From: Nocardioides sp. CER19
GTDB lineage: Bacteria > Actinomycetota > Actinomycetes > Propionibacteriales > Nocardioidaceae
NCBI RefSeq assembly: GCF_029846275.1
Contig: NZ_JARVWS010000002.1
Location: forward strand, 1,178,001-1,242,000
Direction: 5' to 3'
DNA: 64,000 bases
Shown here in pieces: positions 58,377 through 64,000 of this stretch. The notes under the pieces were generated by a model, which had not been told where the DNA came from, searched no databases, and saw nothing but the letters and a program-made list of their open reading frames with translations. The translations under genes were made by a program, and so were the position numbers. Numbering within the stretch: position 1 is the stretch's first letter; each line of letters begins with the position of its first letter.

Positions 58377-61300
58377 TCAGGCGAAGGCCTGGTCCATGAG
58401 CACCGACTGCTCGGCGAGGTGGCGCTTGACGGTGCCGACAGCGGTCGTGCTCGACGCCGCGCGGGTCACCGGCTCGACGGCGATGCCGAGGTGCGGCAGC
58501 ACGTTGAGCGCGTACGACGGCCACGGTCCCTGGTTGGACGGCTCGTCCTGGACCCAGCGGACCCGCTTGAGGTTCGGGTACTTCGCGATCTCCGCCTTGA
58601 GCTCCTCGACCGGCCACGGGTAGAGCTGCTCGACGCGGGCGACGGCGAACGCCTCGCCGTTCTCGCGCTTGCCGCGCTCCACCATGAGGTCCCAGGTGAC
58701 GCGGCCGGAGCAGAGGAGCAGCGTCTCGACCTTCGCCGGGTCGGCCGCGGTGTCCCCGATGACCGTCTGGAACGAGCCGGTGGTGAAGTCACCGGGCTGC
58801 GACGCGGCCTCCTTGCGGCGCAGCATCGACTTCGGGGTGAAGACGATGAGCGGCCGGTGGAACTCGCCGAGGGCGTGCCGCCGGAGCAGGTGGAAGTACG
58901 ACGCCGGGGTGGACGGCTGGGCGACCACGAACGCCTCGTCGGCGGCGAGGATGAGGAACCGCTCGATCCGGGCCGAGGAGTGGTCGGCGCCCTGTCCCTC
59001 GTAGCCGTGCGGCAGGAGCAGCACGACGCCGGAGTCCTGGCCCCACTTGGTCTTGCCGGACGAGATGTACTCGTCGATGACCGTCTGGGCGCCGTTGACG
59101 AAGTCGCCGAACTGCGCCTCCCAGAGCACCAGCGCCTCCGGGCGGGCGACCGAGTAGCCGTACTCGAAGCCGAGGGCGGCGTACTCGCTGAGCAGCGAGT
59201 CGTAGACGTAGAACTTGGCCTGGTCCTCGGTGAGGTTGGCCAGCGGCGTCCACTCGTCGGCGTTGACCCGGTCGATGATCGTCGCGAAGCGGGACGCGAA
59301 CGTGCCGCGGCGCGAGTCCTGGCCGGCCAGGCGGACGGGGCGGCCCTCCATCAGCAGGGAGCCGAAGGCGATCAGCTCGCCGGTGCCCCAGTCGATGTTG
59401 CCGTCGGTCATCGAGGTCGCGCGGCGCTGCAGCTGCGGCATCACCTTCGGGTGGACGGTGAAGCCCTCCGGCGGGGTGACGTAGGCGTCGGCGATCCGCT
59501 TGAGGACCTCGGGTGTCACCGCCGTCTGGGTCTCGGCGGCCGGCTTGTCCGGGTAGTCCGGGACGGTCGTCCAGGCCTCGGGGGCCTTGTCGGCCTCGCG
59601 GACCTCCGTGAAGACGCGCTCGAGCTGGTTCTGGTAGTCGCGCAGGACCTCTTCGGCCTCCTCGATCGTGATGTCGCCACGACCGATGAGGGACTCGGTG
59701 TAGAGCTTGCGGACCGACCGCTTCTGCTCGATGAGGTCGTACATGAGCGGCTGCGTGAACGACGGGTCGTCGCCCTCGTTGTGACCGCGGCGGCGGTAGC
59801 AGACGAGGTCGATGACGACGTCCTTGTGGAACGCCTGGCGGTACTCGAACGCCAGCCGGGCCACCCGGACGCAGGCCTCGGGGTCGTCGCCGTTGACGTG
59901 GAAGATCGGCGCCTGCACCATCCGGGCGACGTCGGTCGCGTAGAGCGAGGAGCGCGACGAGCCGGGGGAGGTGGTGAAGCCGACCTGGTTGTTGATGACC
60001 ACGTGCACGGTGCCGCCGGTGCGGTAGCCACGCAGCTGCGAGAGGTTGAGCGTCTCGGCGACCACGCCCTGGCCGGCGAACGCGGCGTCGCCGTGCACCA
60101 GGAGCGGCAGGACCGGGAACGCCTCACCCTGGTTGAGCACGTCCTGCTTGGCGCGGGCGATGCCCTCCAGGACCGGGTCGACGGTCTCGAGGTGCGACGG
60201 GTTCGCGGCGATCGACACCTTGATGGTGTCGCCCGAGCCGGCGACGAACTCGCCCTCGGCACCGAGGTGGTACTTCACGTCGCCGGAGCCCTGGACCGTG
60301 CGCGGGTCGATGTTGCCCTCGAACTCGCGGAAGATCTGGTTGTAGGACTTGCCCACGATGTTGGCGAGCATGTTGAGCCGGCCGCGGTGCGCCATGCCGA
60401 TGGCGACCTCGTCGAGCCCGGCCTCGGCGGCCGCCTCGCAGATCTCGTCGACGACCGGGATGGTGGTCTCGCCGCCCTCGAGGGAGAACCGCTTCTGGCC
60501 GACGAACTTCGTCTGCAGGAAGGTCTCGAAGGCCTCCGCCTCGTTGAGCTTCAGCAGGATGCGCAGCTGCTCCTCGCGCGGGGTCTTCTCGTGCGGACGC
60601 TCGACGCGCTCCTGGATCCACCGGCGCTGCTCGGGGTCCTGGATGTGCATGTACTCGATGCCCGTGGTGCGGACGTAGGAGTCGCGCAGGATCCCGAGGA
60701 TGTCGCGCAGCTTCATGAACGGCCGGTCCTCGCGACCGAAGGAGCCGGTCGGGAACTCGCGCTCGAGGTCCCACAGGGTGAGGCCGTGGTTCTCGACCTC
60801 GAGGTCGGGGTGGCTGCGCTGCTTGTACTCGAGCGGGTCGGTGTCGGCCATCATGTGGCCGCGCACCCGGAACGCGTGGATCAGCTCGAGGACGCGGGCC
60901 TGCTTGCTGATCTGGTCGTCGTGGCTGGTCGCGACGTCGACGTTCCACCGGATCGGGGTGTAGGGGATCCGCAGCGACCGGAAGATGTCGTCGTAGAAGC
61001 CGCCCTTGCCGAGCAGCAGCTCGTGCATCTTCTTGAGGAACTCACCCGACTGGGCACCCTGGATGACGCGGTGGTCGTACGTCGACGTCAGCGTCATCAC
61101 CTTGCTGATGGCGTTCTTGGCCACGGCGTCGGCGCTGGCGCCCTGCCACTCGGCCGGGTACTCCATCGCGCCGACGCCGATGATGGCACCCTGGCCCTTC
61201 ATCAGCCGCGGGACCGAGTGGACCGTCCCGATGCCGCCCGGGTTGGTGAGGCTGATCGAGGTGCCCTGGAAGTCGTCGACCGTGAGCTTGTTGTCGCGGG

Positions 61301-62168
61301 CCTTGCGGACCAGGTCCTCGTAGGCGGCCCAGAACGCGGCGAAGTCCATCGTCTCGGCGCCCTTGATGCTCGGGACGAGCAGCTGCCGGCTGCCGTCCGG
61401 CTTCGGGACGTCGATCGCGAGACCGAGGTTGATGTGGGCCGGCGTGATGAGGTTCGGCTTGCCGTCGATGACGTCGTAGCCGACGTTCATCTCCGGCATG
61501 GCCTTGACCGCCTGCACCAGGGCGTAGCCGATGAGGTGGGTGAAGGACACCTTGCCGCCGCGGGCGCGGGCGAGGTGGTTGTTGATGACCGTGCGGTTGT
61601 CCCACAGGAGCTTGACGGGCACGTCGCGGACCGAGGTCGCGGTCGGCACCGTCAGCGAGATGTCCATGTTCTGCGCGGTACGCATGGGCGCGCCGCGGAG
61701 CACGGTGTAGGTCGGCTGGTCCCCGGCCTTCGCGGGGGCCGGCTTCGGCGACTCCTTCGGGACCGGGTTGGTGGTGCCCTTGGCCGGCTCGGCGGCCTTG
61801 GTGTTGTCGGGGCGCGGCTTCGCGACCGGCGCGGGCGCGGGGGAGGCGGCGGCCGGAGCGGCCTGGGTGGCCGGAGGTGCCTGGGTGGCCGGGGCGGCCT
61901 GGGTGGCCGGGGCGGGAGACGACGTGTCTGCGGGAGCGGCGGGGGCCTGCCCGGCCGGCGTGGCCTGCTTGGTGTTGCCGTTGCTGCCCGAGGAAGGCGT
62001 GACCGGGGCACCGTTGCCGGCCTCGAAGAACTTCTTCCAGACGGGATCCACGCTCCCCGGGTCCTTCTGGTACTGCTCGTACATCTCCTCGACGAGCCAC
62101 TCGTTCGCGCCGAATTCGGCGGGGATCTCGGTCGAACTGGTGGTCGGGTTGCCTGAAGGCTGCGGCAC
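58377..62168 (-). CDS. kgd: Multifunctional 2-oxoglutarate decarboxylase/dehydrogenase E1-E2 (Kgd/OdhA)
   Basis: A 1263-residue TCA-cycle enzyme typical of actinobacteria. The N-terminal helix ([20 protein letters not shown]) is followed by an Ala/Pro-rich linker to about 115, an E2-type succinyltransferase domain with [14 protein letters not shown], and a thiamine-diphosphate E1 domain with [13 protein letters not shown] and [12 protein letters not shown]. It lacks a lipoyl domain and works with a separate E2. It makes succinyl-CoA, succinic semialdehyde or 2-hydroxy-3-oxoadipate in homologues. GTG 62168 is chosen because the conserved start follows 15 residues later. Confidence 0.96.
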   Translation of the reverse strand: MPQPSGNPTTSSTEIPAEFGANEWLVEEMYEQYQKDPGSVDPVWKKFFEAGNGAPVTPSSGSNGNTKQATPAGQAPAAPADTSSPAPATQAAPATQAPPATQAAPAAASPAPAPVAKPRPDNTKAAEPAKGTTNPVPKESPKPAPAKAGDQPTYTVLRGAPMRTAQNMDISLTVPTATSVRDVPVKLLWDNRTVINNHLARARGGKVSFTHLIGYALVQAVKAMPEMNVGYDVIDGKPNLITPAHINLGLAIDVPKPDGSRQLLVPSIKGAETMDFAAFWAAYEDLVRKARDNKLTVDDFQGTSISLTNPGGIGTVHSVPRLMKGQGAIIGVGAMEYPAEWQGASADAVAKNAISKVMTLTSTYDHRVIQGAQSGEFLKKMHELLLGKGGFYDDIFRSLRIPYTPIRWNVDVATSHDDQISKQARVLELIHAFRVRGHMMADTDPLEYKQRSHPDLEVENHGLTLWDLEREFPTGSFGREDRPFMKLRDILGILRDSYVRTTGIEYMHIQDPEQRRWIQERVERPHEKTPREEQLRILLKLNEAEAFETFLQTKFVGQKRFSLEGGETTIPVVDEICEAAAEAGLDEVAIGMAHRGRLNMLANIVGKSYNQIFREFEGNIDPRTVQGSGDVKYHLGAEGEFVAGSGDTIKVSIAANPSHLETVDPVLEGIARAKQDVLNQGEAFPVLPLLVHGDAAFAGQGVVAETLNLSQLRGYRTGGTVHVVINNQVGFTTSPGSSRSSLYATDVARMVQAPIFHVNGDDPEACVRVARLAFEYRQAFHKDVVIDLVCYRRRGHNEGDDPSFTQPLMYDLIEQKRSVRKLYTESLIGRGDITIEEAEEVLRDYQNQLERVFTEVREADKAPEAWTTVPDYPDKPAAETQTAVTPEVLKRIADAYVTPPEGFTVHPKVMPQLQRRATSMTDGNIDWGTGELIAFGSLLMEGRPVRLAGQDSRRGTFASRFATIIDRVNADEWTPLANLTEDQAKFYVYDSLLSEYAALGFEYGYSVARPEALVLWEAQFGDFVNGAQTVIDEYISSGKTKWGQDSGVVLLLPHGYEGQGADHSSARIERFLILAADEAFVVAQPSTPASYFHLLRRHALGEFHRPLIVFTPKSMLRRKEAASQPGDFTTGSFQTVIGDTAADPAKVETLLLCSGRVTWDLMVERGKRENGEAFAVARVEQLYPWPVEELKAEIAKYPNLKRVRWVQDEPSNQGPWPSYALNVLPHLGIAVEPVTRAASSTTAVGTVKRHLAEQSVLMDQAFA

Positions 62169-62322
62169 GGCTTGGATCGCCTCTTCCGGAATGAGCGCGC
62201 TGTCTGCTGGGGAACGAGTTCCGGACGTCAAGGCTAGACCCCCATGCCAGCAAATGCAGGCGTCGGGGTCCTCTTTCATGCAAGGTGTCGTGGACACCAC
62301 ACGAACAGAAGATCGGACAGCG
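62169..62322. promoter_or_regulatory. Divergent intergenic region between kgd and lipoprotein gene
   Basis: 154 bases with no gene. An inverted repeat GGTGTC-GTG-GACACC lies at 62284-62298, about 25 bases before the lipoprotein ATG. It could be an operator or part of a leader. Clear promoter boxes were not found. Confidence 0.3.
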
Positions 62323-62907
62323 ATGAGACGAGGCACCGCAAGGGTCGCCGCGGCCGTTCTGGTGTGCGGGATCACACTCGCCGGGTGCAGCGGCGGGAGC
62401 GACGACAAGCCCACAGGCGGCCGGTCGACGAGCGCCGCCAGCCCCTCGGCGACCACCGCCCCGGCCGCCCCCGAGGCGACGGTCGCCACGGTCACCGGTC
62501 GGCTCGACGGCGCCCGACGGGTCGCCCTCGCCCAGGCGGTCGGCACGGTGGTCGGCCGCTGGCTGGACGGTGCCTACCTCGGCCGGTTCCCGCGGACCGA
62601 CTACTCGGCCGCGTTCGCCGGGTTCACCGCCGGCGCCGCGGCCAAGGCGCACCGTGACCTGGCGCTGATGTCCAACGCTGCGATCTCCAGCCGCATCGAC
62701 ACGGCGACGGCCACCAAGCGGGTGATCAGCCTCGACGTGCTGTCACTCGACCAGCGGCCGGTGGGCGTGACGGCCACGGTCCGCCTCGCCTTCGACACCA
62801 CCGGGACCCTGACCGGGTCGCAGCAGGTCGCCGGCACCGTCGACCTCACGCCGGTCGGCAACGGGTGGAAGATCTTCGGCTACGAGATCGCGAGGACGCC
62901 GGCATGA
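62323..62907 (+). CDS. Lipoprotein of unknown function
   Basis: A 194-residue predicted lipoprotein. The signal peptide ends in the lipobox LAGC ([22 protein letters not shown]). After a Ser/Thr/Ala-rich linker comes a compact alpha/beta domain, possibly NTF2-like, with [22 protein letters not shown]. The stop overlaps the LCP gene's start (ATGA). It is probably anchored outside the membrane next to the LCP enzyme and could help wall assembly; this is inferred from context. Confidence 0.9.
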   Translation: MRRGTARVAAAVLVCGITLAGCSGGSDDKPTGGRSTSAASPSATTAPAAPEATVATVTGRLDGARRVALAQAVGTVVGRWLDGAYLGRFPRTDYSAAFAGFTAGAAAKAHRDLALMSNAAISSRIDTATATKRVISLDVLSLDQRPVGVTATVRLAFDTTGTLTGSQQVAGTVDLTPVGNGWKIFGYEIARTPA

Positions 62908-63842
62908 GCAGGATCAAGCACGCACTCGGGCGGCTGCTCGGCCGCCGCCTGGTGGTGACCGCCGCGCTGGCCGGCGTACTCGGCCTGACCGTGCTGGCCG
63001 TTCCCGACGACACCACGCAGGCGCCCGACATGGTCCTCGTGGCCACCGAGCACGCCAAGGGCATCGACATCGGGCGCGACGTCATCTGGGTGCTCGCCGT
63101 GGGGTCCGACGCGCGCCCGGGCGAGGACATGACCCGCAGCCGGGGTGACGCCATCCAGATGGTCGGCATCAACACGAGGACCGGCGCGGCGGCCATCCTC
63201 GGCGTCCCGCGTGACTCGTGGGTCGACATCCCGGGCCACGGCATGAACAAGATCAACTCGGCGCTCTACTTCGGCGGCCCGAGGGTGTTCGGCCAGACGG
63301 TGGGCAGGCTCATCGGCATCCAGCCGGACTACGTCTTCATCACCAGGTTCCCGAAGTTCGAGAGCCTGGTGAACGGCATCGGCGGGGTCGACATCGTCAA
63401 CCGGTCCTTCTTCGCCGACAACCCGCTCAAGCCCAAGGGGTTCAAGGCCGGGCGCCTGCACCTCGGCGGGTACGACGCCATGGCCTACTCGCGCATCCGG
63501 CACGCACTCCTGCGGGGTGACTTCGACCGGTCCGGGCACCAGCAGGTCGTGGTGAAGGCGATCCAGCGGAAGGTGCGGCAGAACCGGGCCAGGCCGGGCT
63601 TCCTCGCCCGAGGCGTGGTCTCCGTGATGAAGAACCTCCACACCGACCTGTCGCCGGTCCAGCTCTTCAGGCTCGGGCACGTGCTCGCCGACATCGACCC
63701 GGCCAAGGTGACCAACTGCGTCGTGCAGGGCAGCATCGGCAACATCAGCGGCCAGAGCGTCGTCCTGCCCTACGTCGCCACGGCCCGCCAGATGGGTCAG
63801 GACGCGAAGCGGGACGGCGTGATCTCGAGGTGCCGCGGCTGA
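62904..63842 (+). CDS. LytR-CpsA-Psr (LCP) family wall glycopolymer ligase
   Basis: A 312-residue LCP protein with an N-terminal membrane helix (about 16-33) and an outside catalytic domain. Typical elements are LAVGSDARPGE, TRSRGDAIQMVGIN, ILGVPRDSWVDIPG, KINSAL, VNGIGGVDI and the Arg motif AYSRIRH. LCP enzymes attach glycopolymers to peptidoglycan from lipid carriers. Its ATG overlaps the lipoprotein stop, so both are made from one message. Confidence 0.95.
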   Translation: MSRIKHALGRLLGRRLVVTAALAGVLGLTVLAVPDDTTQAPDMVLVATEHAKGIDIGRDVIWVLAVGSDARPGEDMTRSRGDAIQMVGINTRTGAAAILGVPRDSWVDIPGHGMNKINSALYFGGPRVFGQTVGRLIGIQPDYVFITRFPKFESLVNGIGGVDIVNRSFFADNPLKPKGFKAGRLHLGGYDAMAYSRIRHALLRGDFDRSGHQQVVVKAIQRKVRQNRARPGFLARGVVSVMKNLHTDLSPVQLFRLGHVLADIDPAKVTNCVVQGSIGNISGQSVVLPYVATARQMGQDAKRDGVISRCRG

Positions 63843-63909
63843 CGCAACGGCCCCACGAACTCCGCCTCCCGACGTTTCACGGGGCCGTGGAGAGCGCACT
63901 GGCACATCT

Positions 63910-64000
63910 GTGAGGATCCCTGCGTCCACCCTCGACGGGCTGGAGACCAGCGACGAGGGGCGTCTCGCCGTCTGGCTGCGCCGCGGCTTCCTGACCCTGC
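63910..64000 (+). CDS. Partial hypothetical protein at right edge
   Basis: A frame from GTG 63910 is open to the end of the window, coding for about 30 residues (MRIPASTLDGLETSDEGRLA...). Codon third positions are GC-rich as in real genes here. There is no good ribosome site, so the start is provisional. No family can be recognised from this fragment. Confidence 0.4.
   Translation, partial: MRIPASTLDGLETSDEGRLAVWLRRGFLTL

Noticed and set aside
57507..62156. 1549-codon open frame opposite kgd
   Set aside because: Long antisense frames are common in GC-rich coding DNA. The kgd protein explains the region fully.

Overview
The window is GC-rich chromosomal DNA from an actinobacterium, most likely a Nocardioides-type (Propionibacteriales) organism. 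Signs of this are the SigR/RsrA pair followed by a 24-residue bL37 gene, WhiB, a four-gene conservon (sensor kinase, roadblock, DUF742, GTPase), a RsbW-SigF pair, nickel superoxide dismutase with its protease, the fused actinobacterial 2-oxoglutarate decarboxylase/dehydrogenase (kgd), and many leaderless genes with a TANNNT -10 box 6-8 bases before the start codon. The genus is an inference from gene content, not from a search.

Layout. 1-4105: end of an integrated element next to an initiator tRNA-fMet gene, with a tyrosine recombinase carrying three extra helix-turn-helix units, a coupled excisionase-like protein, a HAD-fold protein and a partial regulator or antitoxin-like gene. 4239-9021: DedA protein, methyltransferase, small membrane protein, SGNH esterase, trehalose synthase-like GH13 enzyme. 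9094-12872: STAS anti-sigma antagonist and an 1116-residue protein combining hybrid histidine kinase, receiver, PP2C phosphatase and RsbW-like kinase. 12884-18057: flavin oxidoreductase, Ser/Thr kinase, then a three-gene unit of an Asp/Gly/Thr repeat peptide, a JmjC oxygenase and a thioredoxin-like ferredoxin protein. 18164-27398: phospholipase D, alcohol dehydrogenase, SDR, hemerythrin, a molybdenum-related group (MOSC, MoeA, DUF6457, FdhD) with a leaderless GH10 gene, and an MHYT protein. 27683-32314: conservon. 32343-43742: purU, Rieske, cytidylyltransferase, DUF445, S4, FKBP, two-component system, CBS, hisN-type phosphatase, rsgA, aroA, DoxX. 43769-55030: regulatory block with a membrane-anchored ECF sigma factor, SRAP protein, sigR-rsrA-bL37, PdtaS-like kinase, WhiB, sigF-rsbW, sodN/sodX. 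55208-64000: malic enzyme, quinone reductase-like enzyme and SDR, kgd, lipoprotein, LCP protein.

Stress and redox control is the main theme. Three sigma factor loci each have a recognisable promoter of the matching class just upstream: GGGAAT-N18-GTT before sigR, GTTT-N16-GGGTAG before rsbW-sigF, and GGAAAT-N16-CGTC before the membrane ECF gene. The arrangement at sigR predicts two isoforms from two promoters. The most promising uncharacterised unit is the repeat peptide-JmjC-ferredoxin operon at 15767-18057. Other unusual structures are the recombinase with its DNA repeats, the histidine kinase fused in frame to a DUF4173 membrane protein, and a 34-bp perfect palindrome overlapping an alternative hairpin at 35692-35758.
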